Shown: piece after piece, positions 33,753-46,548 of the stretch
How positions within the stretch are numbered: the first letter of the stretch is position 1
Layout: every line of letters starts with the position of its first letter
Assembly: GCF_022682495.2 (NCBI RefSeq)
Contig: NC_071392.1
Coordinates: forward strand, 75,848,097-75,912,096
Origin: Desmodus rotundus
Taxonomy: Eukaryota > Chordata > Mammalia > Chiroptera > Phyllostomidae
DNA: 64,000 nt
Direction of reading: 5' to 3'
The notes under the pieces: model-generated
Databases searched by the model: none
What the model was told of the DNA's origin: nothing
What the model saw: only the letters and a program-made list of their open reading frames with translations
Position numbers and translations under genes: made by a program

Positions 33753-35242
33753 GGTGGGCTAAACCTGAGTTTTATTTTCTGACTCTCCTGCAGGCCCCAG
33801 AGGTGGGGACCCTGCGATCGGTGGAAACGCTGGGCCGTGTGGGGAAAGGCCCTGACCCTTGGGGACCATGCCCATGTGACCCCGGGCAGGAAGCGAGCGG
33901 GGCTCCCGGGCCTACCTGGAAGATGGCCTAGGGGCCCCAGGTGGCAGGCTCACACGGACCCCGTGCCCACGGGCCCCCGGGCGTGTTAGATGGGCACCAG
34001 GCTTGGCACGGCACGTGCTCGTGCGAAGAACACTCAGCGATGTCCTCAAGACCTGGCTTCCACCGCTGGCCGTGCCACTCACTGCCTCACAGGCAGTTAA
34101 TGTGAAATGTGGCCGCGTCTGGTCTCCTTCGCCAGGGGCTCCCGGGGCCAGCTGAGGCCTGGGGGGGTGGGGGTTGCGGGGGGCAACCACGGCCAACGGT
34201 GGCTCTCCCTGGAGCAGGGCATGACGGAGGATTTTCACGTTCCTGGGATGCTGATTTGAACTCTGCAGAGGTGCATCTTTTAAAAGTTTTTTTCCACACT
34301 ATTTAAAGTGCATGTCAGTGGACCGTACTGGGCGCCCGATTTATTGGTTTCTGGAATGGGGAGAACAGAATCTGGGCTGAGCCCCTCAAAGGGAGCCGCT
34401 TGCCCTGCACGGGCTGACTTGGCCGGCAGGGGCCACGGAAGAGAAGCTGGGACGGATGGGAAGGCCCAGGCAGCAGCGCCTCTGCAGGTTAACCCGCTTT
34501 GCCCAGGCGCCGGAAGGTTGAGTTTTCCTCTTGGAAATCCCAAGTCTGGTCCTGCCACCCCAACCACTTGACACCAGGTCCTAGCAGCCGAGTTTGAGTC
34601 CCCAAGAGCGCTGAGAAACTCAGATCCACAGAAGCGCCAGCCTTCTTCAAACATAAACACCCTTCGTCACGGACATACACGTGCACACATTCGCACGCAC
34701 CTCACACGCAGAGCCAGAGGGGGGCGCTCCTGTGTCTTTCACCCTCTAACGGCAAACCCCGACTGAGTAACTCCATTTCCCGGAGCTTCTGGGTGCTCTC
34801 CCTACGCTGCGAGGTGCTGGAGAGCAGGGTTGGACTGTCAGGGCGGACTGCTCTGGGCTCATCCAGCGATCTGAGTCCCTCAGGAGCCTGAGAGCGTCGT
34901 TTCTCAGAAGCAGGCTTGCTCAGTCTGTCAGGAGCTTCGGGGCCTCTGCAGGACCGAGGGTTGTGAGAGCCGGATTCTCTTCGCCCTGGTTCTAGGTGGG
35001 GAGCAGGATGTACCAGGGCCCGGTATCACGGAAGCGCATTCCCGGGGCAGAGAGCAGCAGCCTTCAGAGATGGCAAGAGAATTTAAGGTTCGTCGAAGTT
35101 CTGGGGTGCCAAGCACACAACTTTCATTTACAGGACAATATGAAATCCCAGGGTCCCCTCCCTGCTCAGGAAAGGGGCACAGCCTCAGGCAGGCAGCAAG
35201 TGCCACCCACCACATGGGAAGCTGCGTGAGATCACCGCCGAA
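33753..35242. other. GC-rich non-coding stretch
   Basis: GC-rich from 33790 to 34560 but with lower CpG than the upstream island. Short frames only. Confidence 0.35.
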
Positions 35243-35423
35243 CTTAAATTTTATTTATTTACTTTTAGAGAGGGGAAAGGGAGAGAGGTAGAGATTCAGA
35301 GATTCAGCGATTGGTTGCCTGTCACAGGCTACCAACTGGGGACCTGGCCTGACTGGGAATCGAACCTGCGCCCTTTCCATTTGCAAGCTGGCGCTCAATC
35401 CACTGAGCCACACCAGCCAGGGC
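35243..35423 (-). mobile_element. Ves SINE
   Basis: Minus-strand head GCCCTGGCTGGTGTGGCTCA, box B AGGTTCGATTCCC, A-rich tail at 35243. ATCACCGCC (35231) and ATCGACGCC (35424) may be the target duplication. Confidence 0.93.
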
Positions 35424-36669
35424 ATCGACGCCCTGGCTGGGCGTCACGGAGCAGTTTTTAAAGCAGCCTTGTGTGATATGATGGAATGACTACTCACATG
35501 ACCCGCAGATTTCTCTATTCTCCTTTCAGCTGGAATCGGGTGCTCTAAACTCCCAAAGCTCTTTGCGTCCAAAAGCTGTAAACTCTGATCCTGAAACCTT
35601 GATGTTTCTCGAGTTGATGTAACTCCTCTCAGGACACCATATCCGATATTGTTTCAGAGCCCAGATGGAGTGGAGTCACCAAGTGTCAGTCAGAACCTAC
35701 TGGTTTAGTGACTTGTACACGTGAGCCTGAGGCCGCACAGCTAGCAGATCAAAGAGATGGGACTAGAACTGACAGGGCTGGTTCAGTCCCCTGGTCCATT
35801 ACACCCTGGGCTGAGGGGTCGGTGAGACCACCTGGCCTCTTGAGCACTCGAGGCAGCCAGGGTAGCTGGAGGGTTAGTTACCACAGGAGAGCTCGGTTTA
35901 TTCACACCAGGTTTCCTGGTGGCCCACCCTCCCTCCCCTCCCTCTCCCTGGTGGATACGAAGCTGGGCCTACTGCGGAGTACATCAGGATGCAGCAAAGA
36001 AAAGAAATGTAAGGGAAGAGAGTAAGGAGAAGAAAACGGTGGAGAGTTGGGGGAGTAACGTGACCACAGGAACTTAACACAATCCAGCTCCAAGCAGCTT
36101 CTCCAGTGCACTTGGGCGATACCGCCACCTGGTGGCCCGTACGGGCATATGCTTCAGGAAGGAATGAAAATACAGCAGTAACTCGGCGGTCAGCTTCTGA
36201 TGCAATTCCCACTGCTCCCCCTCCCTGGCTGAGGCTGCCACCTGGCACATGCGGGCACCTGTTGAAGCAGAATGGCCCCTGGCAGGAAGCTGCACTGCCT
36301 GTGAACTCCAGGCCAAGCTGGCTCAGCATTAGCTGGCAGGGTCTGGGAGGTCTGGGCTAAGTGACATGGCAGTCACGCCTGCTCAATCACCCACTTGGGG
36401 GAAACTGGGTCCTTCAGGCTACAGGACTTCACAGAAGGGATGGCTTTTCAAGGCCCTGCTGGAACCTCACAGCCAGCAGGCGCCTGCCGCTCCAGGGGCA
36501 AGGCCCCTTGGTGACTACTGCCTACACGTGACACCCCCTCCCAAGCTAACCTGGCCTTGTAGGAGCTTCAGTCAAAAGGTGGGGGTGGGGGTCCAGATGA
36601 ACAGGAAGGATATTTTTAAAAAACAGGCTACGAATCATGGGGGCTATTATCTTATTCATCAAGGTCCAG
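35424..36669. other. UBE2H downstream flank, no gene recognised
   Basis: Contains a likely antisense MIR fragment (35705-35800: CAGCTAGCAGATCAAAGAGATG, with GGGACTAGAACTGAC). No gene is seen before the UBE2H 3' end. Confidence 0.35.
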
Positions 36670-36693
36670 CCATTTGCCAAGGTATATACACAT

Positions 36694-36699
36694 TTTATT
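36694..36699 (-). terminator. UBE2H: Distal poly(A) signal AATAAA of UBE2H
   Basis: TTTATT on the plus strand reads AATAAA on the minus strand, 4.1 kb after the stop. Cleavage would be expected about 10-30 nt further, near 36665-36684. It is the last canonical signal before old repeats (a MIR-like fragment, then a Ves SINE) begin, which is why I chose it as the distal end. Confidence 0.65.
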
Positions 36700-38705
36700 T
36701 AAAAAAGTTTACAGTTTTCATTATACACAACTATGAAGAGGTTATAGTCAGAGGAGGCATTTGTCCTGTTGACAGAAGTGCCCACTAAATCATCACAATG
36801 CAGGGAAAAACGGGGGGCAGGGGGGAGGAAAAGAGAAGTGATAAAAAGCTTAGATTTCAATTAGGGGCTGGTCAGTCCCTTTTAACTCTTCAAGTATCAC
36901 ACAATATGTACCAAATACAATCAGTAAGTGATGGCCATTTCTTCCCCAGCCCACAGCCAAGGCCAGTATTTGCTGAGTTAAGAGTCCTGGCCCTTCTTCA
37001 GGTGAGTGGAGAACCTTCACACCTGAGGGCTGTTAGCTCCCCGTCCCCGAGGGGCCTCCACTCCAGCCAGTCCCTAATGGAATCGCCAAGGTGTTCAGTG
37101 GCCAGAGAAAATATGAACATGGATTCAGAAGTCCAAAGCAACACAGGTCTTTGTGCCCAGTCAGAAATTATTTGATTTCAGTCAACGAGGCTGTGAACCC
37201 AGTCAGGAAGCTGATGGAAAAAACTTTTGTTAATGGCTTTCACTTTTCTAATAGAGTTCCTAGAACACAGAAGGGTCACATGCCATTTAAAATCAAACAC
37301 TAGTTCCCAGGAACTTGACCCTTGGAAGCTAGTGGAGGGTCTGTTTTTCATGATTCTCAGCCATCCCAAGAGGAAGCTTAATAAAAAGCAAGTGTCAGGC
37401 CAAGGCCAACTAGGGCTTCAGGGAGACTTTGGAGGGGAAAAATTTCCTTCAAGGGGAGACACTCTCCAGGAGCTTACATCAGCCAGTTGGCAATTAGAAC
37501 AGCTTTTGAAGTGGAAGAAAAAAACATTAGGTACAGGAGATTCACGGCAACTTCTGGTAATTATCTCACTAGTATAAAATGCTGGTTGAAACTGCACAGT
37601 AACCTCAAGGAGGGCAATTAGAAGAGATTAAAGACTCAAAGAGCAAAAACGCCATTGTCTAGGTTGGCTACCAAGAAAAAGCAACCCATGAGGCCCCGGG
37701 GCTGGGGTAGCCGGAGAGCAACGAATTCAGTGCCGAGGCCATCTTGCTGGTTGGTGCTTGGCGAGAGCTTGCGCTCAGTCGTTTCAAAGGGGCAAAGAAT
37801 GGCCGGTGCTGGTAAACCCCCGGGTAGGACTTCAAAAACTATTGGTACTGAGAAAGGAGGGAAACTGCCAGAAGCAACTCTGACTCACCACCACCACCTT
37901 TAAAAGCAGTAACATTCAGCCTCCCTGAGGGGCTCCATATGCTTTTCTGAGGGCTGTGATGGGACAACCTGGAAAAGCTTTCAGTGTTGAAAACACCCCT
38001 GCCTCAGTTTTACTCTCCCATCTTATCACTGGGGGCCCAGAGTCCTCGATTCACAGCCAGACGTCTTCCAGCTCCCTCTACACATGTGAGTATGGTCTCC
38101 TACACTCACCTCTTCCAGGTTCAGGGAAGGGACAGAAAGTTAGCATTGAGGGATTCTGTTCAACTTATCAAAAGTCAGCTTTGCAGTAGAGAGGAAAAGA
38201 CCTACACAGAGCCAAACAAACGCACGGGACCAAGGCTGGGGCTCCGATGCGACAGACTTGCACAGGATGATACAAAGCCTGATTAGAGTAGCAATTCCAG
38301 AAGCTCCCAGTGCTAACAGAGAAGTCCTAATTACACCTTCAACACACAAGCCTGGATGGACACACAAGGACATGGAGACACACACGCAGAGCAGCCACAC
38401 TCAGTTCTGCTTCTCATCCCTGCCATCTCCCCACAACGAGTCTTCAGCTGGGAATTCTGCGCCACCAGGCTTCCAGTGCTGGAGCTCTCGACCGCAGGCA
38501 AGCTGATGTCTTTTTGTCAGAAAAACACAGATTTAGTCGGGGAGCAGGGCTGTGGCACTGCTCACATACCTTCCCTAAACTCAGTTCTGCTAGTGTTTTT
38601 TGGACAAGATTTAAAGCAATTATCATCGGGACGTCATTTTTTTTTTTTTTTTTGGAAAGGTAATTAGAACACTATTGTTTATACAATATTGAAAAAATAC
38701 CATTT

Positions 38706-38711
38706 TTTATT
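38706..38711 (-). terminator. UBE2H: Candidate internal poly(A) signal AATAAA
   Basis: A minus-strand AATAAA about 2.1 kb after the UBE2H stop. Use of it would give a shorter 3' UTR. There is no direct evidence of use. Confidence 0.35.
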
Positions 38712-39594
38712 GTTTGAACTCAAATCACCACCCAGCACTTTAAGCCTACCCTAAGTCGCACCTACAATGACGTTATAGCACAAGCAAACTGCTAATTCAG
38801 CAGGTAAGCAAGTTAGTGCCAGCAGAGACCCTCCCTCCCCCAAATAGTGAGAAGACACGTGCTAGATAAGAGTTAAAGTACACCATTACATGTTAAATAG
38901 TAACACTACCCTTCCACCAAGCCACAAATGCTAGATAACTCAGTACGGGAACTAACCACAGCCCTACATATCTGCACTTGCAATTTTTTTTTTTTGAAAG
39001 AAAACCTTTTGCTTCATGCCCGTTATTAACATAAAATAAGTAAATTCTTTGTCTTTTTTTTATTTAGGAAAATAATCATGCTAAAAGTTGTACTTTTATA
39101 TAGATTTTCAAAGAAAAGATTGTGCTTTTTGAATAAAAAAAGGGTATTTTCCAACCTCATTGACTCAAATCTTGTGGAATATAGCACTTCTAAACTAAAA
39201 ACACACATCGGAAAGAAACATTAAGTTATCCCAGTGGGACACCCCCCAACTGTCTTCAGCAGGGTTAGGATTGGCTAACTCTGCTCCTGTCCCGCTGGCT
39301 GCGACAGGAGCAGAGCGCAGAGGTGCTGCGTGGGGCTCTCCAAGTTCAGCAGGCAGCACTCGCGTCTGCAGGAACCTCGCCGGCAACCTGGACATGGTTA
39401 GCTGAGTAAACATTTCATTAGCAGGCATCTTAAACTGTCTGATTTCCTCTTATCACACACAGGAGAAGACTTTCTTCCTTCAAAACCTGTTTTACTACTA
39501 CATCTTATTTTTGAATCCTTTCCTCTAGTCAGTCACACTCTGAAACACGCTGTGCTGGTTTTCCCCACGTAGAGTCACTTTGGGTACAAGAACC

Positions 39595-39600
39595 TTTATT
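39595..39600 (-). terminator. UBE2H: Candidate proximal poly(A) signal AATAAA
   Basis: A minus-strand AATAAA about 1.2 kb after the stop. It is a possible alternative polyadenylation point; use is unproven. Confidence 0.35.
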
Positions 39601-40806
39601 TGTTCCAATGATTACTCATTTGAAATTCAGAATGTGTTGGGTCTAAAATACCCACTTCCCACCCCCACAAGCAGATGACGACCAACCGCTGTCAAGCGCA
39701 GCGGCAGAAGGAAAACCAAAACCAAGACGTGAGGGAGTGCGCCCAGGAGTCACAGCCACCGGAGGGGTCTTCTTCCCGAGTCTTATGGCCCACTGACCGG
39801 CTGTCCGAGGAGGAGGCCATCTCTTGGCAGGCGAATATTAAATTTGTAACCTGTCTAAGCACAATTCACACACACACACCAAAAAACCCAAACAGACCCC
39901 CCAAACAAAAATAACCCACAACCACCCTCAGATTTAAAGCTCTTAGTCCAGGGTATCCGTCTCAAAGTGGCCACCGTAGGATGAGGACGTGATTCTGCAC
40001 GTGCTGGATGAGAGGAAACATCCTCCCAGTTACTCTTCTCCTCCTGTCCTGTCCTCTCAGAAAAGGTCTGGGTTACAAGCTCTACCCCAGGAGGAAGGAT
40101 CAGGTTCAGAAAACACTTTCCAAAGCTTCTCCAAAGCAATACACTCGTGGCTGTAGGGCCGGGTAGCCAGAAGGGCAGGAATCTACACATAAAAATGTAC
40201 TCAAAATCCGAGGCAAAAATTGTTTTAGGTCTGATTAACTCCAATTAGCTCCCTGTTTACACTGTTACTCCACAGAAATGGGGCCACCTAGGAACCACGG
40301 GGAGGAGCGCCGGCTCTGGCGTGGCTGGCGCTAACGGCTCCCGCAGCAGGCCTTTCCTCCCCGATCGTTTCCTTTCTGTTTTGAAAAAGCACTATTCTAT
40401 CTTCACATCCAAGAGCTGGTTGGTTTGGTTTGTTTCTTTGGAACCATCAATAAAAGAAGCAACTTTTTCCTGTTATTTGACTCATGTCTATCTACCAGAG
40501 CGGCTATTTCTTTGACAGTTCAGTAGCACACAGGCTGACTTGGCCAAATGGACTTGTGAATGCATGCATTCGGACCGCATATTGCTACCAAAATGGAATG
40601 TGGGAATATGCTATGCACCTCAGGTTGAGAAATGACCAAGAAATCAAGATCTAAAGGGTGATATATAATATATATATATCAATGCTATTATTCATAAAAA
40701 CCTTGTTTAGTAATAAAAAAAATTGCTTTGTTTAAATATGAATATTATAGTCTGCTTCTCATGGTTAGGAAATAATAGTCTTTCTGAAAAGCAGGTGCTT
40801 TCGCTA

Positions 40807-40931
40807 CTACAACTCCATATCCTGGGCCTCATCTTCCGAAAAGTCAGACATAGAACTCTCCGATGAGCTGTCGCCGGTGCCCTCTTCCTGCTCTTTCAGC
40901 GCCTCCTCCGTCGCGTACTTCTGGATATACT
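40807..40931 (-). CDS. UBE2H: UBE2H last coding exon (residues 143-183 and stop): acidic tail
   Basis: This 125-nt coding part begins with AG, completing Glu143. It encodes [17 protein letters not shown], then a tail of Ser, Glu and Asp ending DEAQDMEL, and a stop at 40809-40807. In gene sense the acceptor is a pyrimidine-rich stretch ending TGTGCAG. The tail holds several serines with acidic residues at +3 (CK2-type sites). In this family the phosphorylated tail strengthens pairing of UBE2H with the CTLH E3. The reading frame continues open upstream into the intron to 41004, but the splice site and the match to UBE2H fix the exon edge at 40931. Confidence 0.97.
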
Positions 40932-43900
40932 CTGCACAGGGGGGCAGGGACAGAGAAAACACAAGGGCAGTGAGCACGCAGGCGTGAGCTTCAGCGACCC
41001 CCAAGTGGGCAAGTCCCAGGCAAGTCCACGCTCTCCTTACACATCAGGGGGTAACGAAGATGGCAGCTGTGGTCCTGCAAGCCCCAGGGAAGACTTCGGA
41101 GCTTGTACATTTTGTCCCCGTTAATGAGAGGCAAAGCAGGACATGTGAGTTGCTGAGGAATAAATGCACTGTATCACACCACCCCAGAGCGCCCTTGCGC
41201 CGACACCTCCCGGATGGATGTGTGCAAGGCAGCCAAACGCCCCTGAGCTTTGCTGCGTGGCACAGGAAGGTCAGTGGACATGCAGGACGATGACCAGGGT
41301 GACACGGCCTCCAGTCCTCCAGCCCCCTAGCTTTCCTCGTGGGCTGCCCAGTATGGCCGCCCTCCTCCAAACTTGACAGTTTAGGAAAATGCGATCCCTG
41401 CACTTTCTTTTAACTTTCTGTATTAATAAAACCATTCCCTTCCCAGACAGCACGGGACTAGCTATGATTCCACAGTAATTCGTAAGGAAATCCCCCATCA
41501 TTTTTAGATTTGCAGTTCTGTAATTATCATCAGCCCAGATCTATTATTTTAGAAATAGATTTTAGTTCAAATAGATCCTGCCTGTCATGTTTTTGAAGCA
41601 GCTGGTAAATTTATGCTCCCATTACCAAGGTTGAGAAACTGCTGAACGAACTATTAAACTTGTTCCTAAAGTCTCTAGGTGCACGCTGTTCTCCAGTAAA
41701 CGGCCAACACACAGTGGGAAGAGGCAAGACACTTAGAAACCCATGCAGAATTACAGCAGGACAGCCCCAACATCTCCTCATGTCCTTAAGCTTTGTGTTC
41801 CTTCCCACGAATTACAGGGACTAAATGAAAGAGGAAGGTAGATGGCCAAAAGGGCCTGCCAAATCTGAATAACTTAATGCACGAACCTAGATAAGAATAT
41901 TTTTTAAAAATATTTTTAAAGGGTTGTCTAAAAAAAGCAGCAGCAGCCCTGGCTGGTAGTGGATTGAGCTACAATCCACTGAGCTCAGTGCCGGCCTGTG
42001 AACCAAAGGGTTGCTGGTTCGATTCCCAGTCAGGGCACATGCCTGGGCTGGCTGCAGGCCAGGTCCCCAGGAGGGGATATGTGAGAGGCAACCACATAAT
42101 GATGTTTCTCTCCCTCTCTTTCTCCTTCCCTTCCCGTCTCTCTAAAAAGAAATTAATTAAATAAAAAAGAAGAAGAAGTGACAGAGACTATATATGGCCA
42201 AATCTGGCCCTTTACAAAAAAGTTTGCAGATTTGACTCAAGAGTCCTACAAATTCTTGGTTAAAATATTTTACAGAGATGAGTTGACAAAAAAAGCACCC
42301 CTAACTAGATAGAAACCGACCTTAGATCACCTTTTAGAGTGAGAGAATGTTCACTAAAGCCCAAGAAATCTTACTTTTGCCCTCTAACGGGTTAGCCACT
42401 TTGTTCCTTCCTTTGTAGAAAGAAGATGCTGGGCTGTGACCCTGTGATTTGACACTTCAGCCTTCTTAACTCAGAATATTCAAGGAAACATGTATGTATT
42501 GCACATGCTTACTAGGACAAGGCCTTTCAGGAGAGAGAAAAATGAAGAGCAAGGTTACTAAGAGAAAAGTGCCATCGGAGGGAAGCACAGAGGAAGGGAC
42601 TCCAGGAAGGAGTCACACCTGCACGGACCCTTCATGGACCAAGGCCTGATGGGGGGTGTGGGTGGGGGTGTGGGGGAGCCCAGCAGTTCTGGGGGAAGCC
42701 ACAGCCTCGCCCAAAGGGCGGAGGGAGAAGGAAGTGGCTGGCCTGTTAAAACGCAATATTAAGAGAGAACAACATTTTCTTTCTTTAAAAATTTTTGAAG
42801 CAAGTAAGGCAAAATGTGCAAGTTCATCCAGAGGTGGATAGCGGGTGCACGGTTAGGTTTTTCTGTAAACGTTCCCGAAGGAAAAGAATATAGTTGGGCA
42901 TCTGCAATTCATCGCATTTTCCTGCCATATACAGATGCATTTAGAGGACTGGAGGCAAAGATGTAGGTCGCACACAGGGGCAGAGAACCTGGAACAGCAA
43001 GCTAAGAGGCCACCCAGTGAAGGCTGGGCAGGGAAGTGACGTCTTCAGGGTGCAAATGATGCCTTGTTCTCCCGGCAGCCCAGCGTTTACAAGGTGAGAC
43101 AGCACCAACTCCACGTGCACACCGACCTGCGTGCGCTGTCAGGCGTGGGCCTGTTCGGTGGGCAGTTTGGGAGGGAGGTCATACCTAGACACATTTTTGG
43201 AAATCATCTACCTGGAGGGGGTTATCTAAAGTTGTGAGGGGCAAAGAGGCTTCCTAAGTGGTGGGGGAGGAAGGTAGGGGACTGAAGGAAGAACTGAATC
43301 TTAAAGAGAATGACCGAGTCTGGGGATGGAATGAGGACTGTTTTCAGAAAGGCAAGAGGTAAAATACCAAAGCTGCAGAGAGGTCCATGGAAACAGGTCT
43401 TGAGAAGGGGTCAAAATATGAGGAAGAAATGAGATCACAGATTCAGTATAAGAAGAGAAACAAACTAGACCTCATGAGTTTAAGGCAAGGAAGCAAGAAG
43501 TTTGAAAATGAAAGGAAATAAACAGCAAGACTCCCGAAGGGATCCGCAGGGGCAGGTCTGAGCTTCTAAATGCGGATGCCTCTGAGGGTCTAGGGAAAGG
43601 GGAGGGAGCAGGAGGAGGGAGATACGTGGGAGAACAAGATCGGAGAACAAGATCGCGGGTTGGTAGGGGGAATGAGTCTGCGAGGTAGGACACCACTTAC
43701 CTCCTCCTTTCGGAGGGGACAGAGAAGAGATGGGGTGGATATTATAAAGGCAGAGCAGGAAGCCGGGGTGAGCTCGGGTCTGAGGGCCATGATTTCCTCA
43801 GATTACTCAGGAAGACAAAATGATCGCCGACATTAAGCTTTCAGAAAGCTAGACTGGCCGTTCTAAGACAGAAATGTAGGCTGGGGTCCTTGTGCCACGG

Positions 43901-45437
43901 GCACTAGAGCGGATGTGCACTGCAACGGGACGAGTGTGTGAAGCTGCTGCGGCACACGAGTGCACGAGCGCAGAAACACGCGCCGCACCGGGGTATCTGT
44001 GTGCTGCACTCGCTGTCAAGTGATTCCTTTGTCAAATCTTAACACAGTCTCATACTAGAATCTCATCGGGTTGTAACTGGCTGCCTTTAAAAAAATACAT
44101 GTTTGTTTGGCTATGTAGATATTCTGCATAAATCAGACAATTTGCAAAGCACCTGAAAACTATGTAAATTAACTAGAGTAGATTTATTTCGACTTTATCT
44201 CAACAACAGTACCAAACAAAACCCTGTAAAGACCACAGAAGATGAGAAAACCGAGAAGGAAACCCACGTTCCACCAGTAGCCCCAAACACGTCTGTCTCA
44301 TGGCTGCACAATTCAGAGCGAAGACCCATACGTTCAGGCCCTCGTAAATGATTCCCACTGCCGTCTCCTGCAAATGCACCTCAGAGCGGCACACGCCTTG
44401 CAGAAGCTAATGTTCCGGACTGCTAGGCAGATGGGCAAGCACTGCTAAAAACTGGGTGGGTCTCGATGCCTTCCTTTTGTTAAGAAGAACAGGCCTGTTT
44501 CCATGGACTTTGGATTCTCTTCCTTTCCGTGGAACTTCCTGTGTCCAGCCTTCTCACTGTGGAAGGTTCCATGCACACACGGTGGACAGGGACAGCATGA
44601 TGGCCACCGGCATGCCTGTGTGAGAGGCTCTAACCGTTCTTGGCAACCGTGATTTCCTTTTTAGGAACTCATGCCACGCACACCACTCGGGAATGGGCAA
44701 ACAGGGTTCTGCACCCTCAAGGGGGAGGACACCAGTGCTGCCACGTTTTTGCCTTCACTGGTGCCTTTCAGGTTCTAGCAGGGAGTCCCCACGGCACCGG
44801 GGCACTGGGGCCAGGTGTCCGCAGCTGGGCAGAGCCCTGCCGAGAGGAGAGCTTCTCCAAGTAAAAGCGCACCGGAATGGGACCAAGCAAAGAAGGAGCT
44901 GGGTGTTTTTAACTCAACAAGTAAAATGATACAATTTTTAGAGTCTAATGCTGGATGTGGCCATTATTTTCCCAACTCCCAAAAGGAATTCTTTTCCTGA
45001 GGGCCAGGTCAGCTGCCTACAAACAAATGTGAGATTATACCTTTCAATTAATACTTTATTCTCAAGTCCAATTTTCTAATGTTACGAGACAAGAGGAAGC
45101 AAATGCAGGCCAAGGTCCTTTTGGACGGGTGTCCACAGGGATTTCTGGCAGGGTCACATCTACTAACACTCGACAGTGAACCCTCCCACTTCCTCATCTT
45201 TCCTTCTGCTTTTTCTCTCTCCTTCCCTTCTTCTGTGCTGCCACCTCCAGCCTTGCAGAGTTTGTCTCTCGCCCTCGGAACTACTAGCAGAGGCTGGTGA
45301 GCTCTGCTGCATGCGACCAGCAGCTGTGTTTTTTGGGGCCTGAGAAAAATTATTAGTGACTAAGAAGGATGATTAGTGGTCAAAAGCCCAATAGACTAAG
45401 TTCTCCTGTCTTCAGGTGAAACCACTTGCTTCCTTAC
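40932..45437 (-). other. UBE2H: UBE2H intron before the last exon
   Basis: This intron is 4506 bp with GT-AG ends. It holds one antisense Ves SINE (41946-42178). Just after it (about 42185-42230) is a short AT-rich stretch resembling the hAT-type element at 46774-46966. There is a 13-bp tandem duplication (GAGAACAAGATCG twice) near 43630-43656. Otherwise unique sequence with no gene seen. Confidence 0.85.
41946..42178 (+). mobile_element. Ves SINE in UBE2H intron (antisense to gene)
   Basis: Head GCCCTGGCTGGTAGTGGATT, box B TGGTTCGATTCCCAG, CT body and A-rich tail. The head carries extra sequence: GTGGATTGAGCT is followed by the near-inverse AATCCACTGAGCTCAGTG. Flanking AAAAAAGCAGCAGCA and AAAAAAGAAGAAGAA may be a target duplication. 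Confidence 0.93.
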
Positions 45438-45566
45438 CTTTAATCTTCTGCTTGTACTCCTCTGGTCGGTGGAGGTACATGGCCGCAGCGTCACCATTGA
45501 GAGGATCTATGGGGTTGGGATAGGCCAACAACTGGGGCAGGAAGGACTCAAATATATTGGTAAGAT
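45438..45566 (-). CDS. UBE2H: UBE2H coding exon, E2 core C-terminal half (residues 100-142)
   Basis: This 129-nt exon encodes [20 protein letters not shown] and onward through [14 protein letters not shown], starting with the last two bases of Asp100. It covers the helix after the active site, the conserved [12 protein letters not shown] segment of E2 enzymes, and the start of the C-terminal helices. In gene sense the acceptor reads TTTTTCCAG before 45566 and the donor GTAAGG follows 45438. The exon ends on the first base of the Glu143 codon, completed by AG of the last exon. Confidence 0.97.
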
Positions 45567-46220
45567 CTGGAAAAACAAATGGAAGCACATCACGCACAGA
45601 ACAAGCTCACCTACAATTCATTTCAATTCCGCAGTCAAAGCTGTTTACCTTCCTAGATATTGGACCACGTGGAAGTGGGCTCCATTACACATGATCTACG
45701 TTATGTATTCCTTTCAATACCAATTTTTAAAAATTTAATTTTAATTTGAAGAACCAGATAAAGGTATACCTGATACTCACTTTGAAAGGTGACGGTCCCA
45801 ATCTTAATTCACCCCACTTTCTAAACTGAGAATTTGGAAGGATACAGACCCTGTTTCTTAATTAAAACTTGTGCCCCGATACACTACATCCTTACACAAT
45901 GAGGGGTTCGTCTATTAACATGACTTCTTCCTCAGCTTTGGACGTCCCCACTCTGGAAAGTGTTCAAGCACCAGATCTTCAAAGAACTGACCACAATTTT
46001 ATAGGTCTTGACATTTAATTCAATTCTCATAACTTCTAATTAAGATAATACAACCAAATTACTCAATTATTCTGGGTAATGACGGTAAGAACCTACATCG
46101 ACCACTTAAAATCATAAATAAGACAGGTAAGTACTAATTTATTGCATTTATTAAGTCATTTAATAGACATTTACTCTCTTCTTGCCAGATTCAGCATAAG
46201 GTGCTGGGTGCACACACACG

Positions 46221-46249
46221 ACCCCCGACCCCCCCCCCCACCCCCCCGG
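46221..46249 (+). repeat. C-rich run
   Basis: Two blocks of consecutive C separated by single A or G bases (CCCCCGACC then C-runs). It reads as G-runs in the UBE2H transcript. Confidence 0.8.
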
Positions 46250-46548
46250 TAACAAACCCCCTGCAGTCACACAATGCTTCACCAGGTAGGCCTGAAAACC
46301 TGTGAAATAACCCGCATGTCCCCATTAACTTCAGAGATGTCGTGACTTCCCCATTCAGCGGCTACGAGGAACCTCAGGGCTTCCATTTCTCTGCACTATT
46401 CTAGTTACTCCACATGTTAAAGGAGATGTTTCTGTTTCCGGAGGGAGTGCTAATGTAACATTAAATGTATTCTTTAATATATTCTGCTCTTTAAATGGAC
46501 TTTATAAGCATTACAAGTGGACATTTTGTCAGGCCACATCACTGTAAG

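Larger units (their letters stand above)
36670..40806 (-). other. UBE2H: UBE2H 3' untranslated region (about 4.1 kb)
   Basis: The stretch runs from the stop codon to just past an AATAAA on the minus strand at 36699-36694. This length fits the roughly 5-kb human UBE2H mRNA as I recall it. The whole interval has no Ves SINE or recognisable L1, unlike both flanks, as expected of a constrained exon. It carries several ATTTA pentamers in gene sense and an A-run (T-run on the plus strand at 38637-38654). No competing open frame looks real. The exact cleavage position is inferred. Confidence 0.8.

Noticed and set aside
35412..35442. Inverted GCCAGGGC/GCCCTGGC next to a SINE
   Set aside because: The short hairpin comes from the SINE head followed by flanking sequence resembling it. 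Too short to call a second SINE or a designed structure.
1..36000. miR-183/96/182 cluster expected downstream of UBE2H in mammals
   Set aside because: I looked for the mature miRNA sequences by eye on both strands and did not find them. The cluster is probably further to the left of this window. A nucleotide search would settle it.
40558..40571. Perfect 14-bp palindrome GAATGCATGCATTC
   Set aside because: It lies in the UBE2H 3' UTR or its near boundary; short palindromes of this kind occur by chance and nothing else supports a function.
40807..41004. 65-codon open frame taken as a complete small gene
   Set aside because: Its upper part is intron. The acceptor TGTGCAG at 40932-40938 and the match to UBE2H show the coding part begins at 40931.
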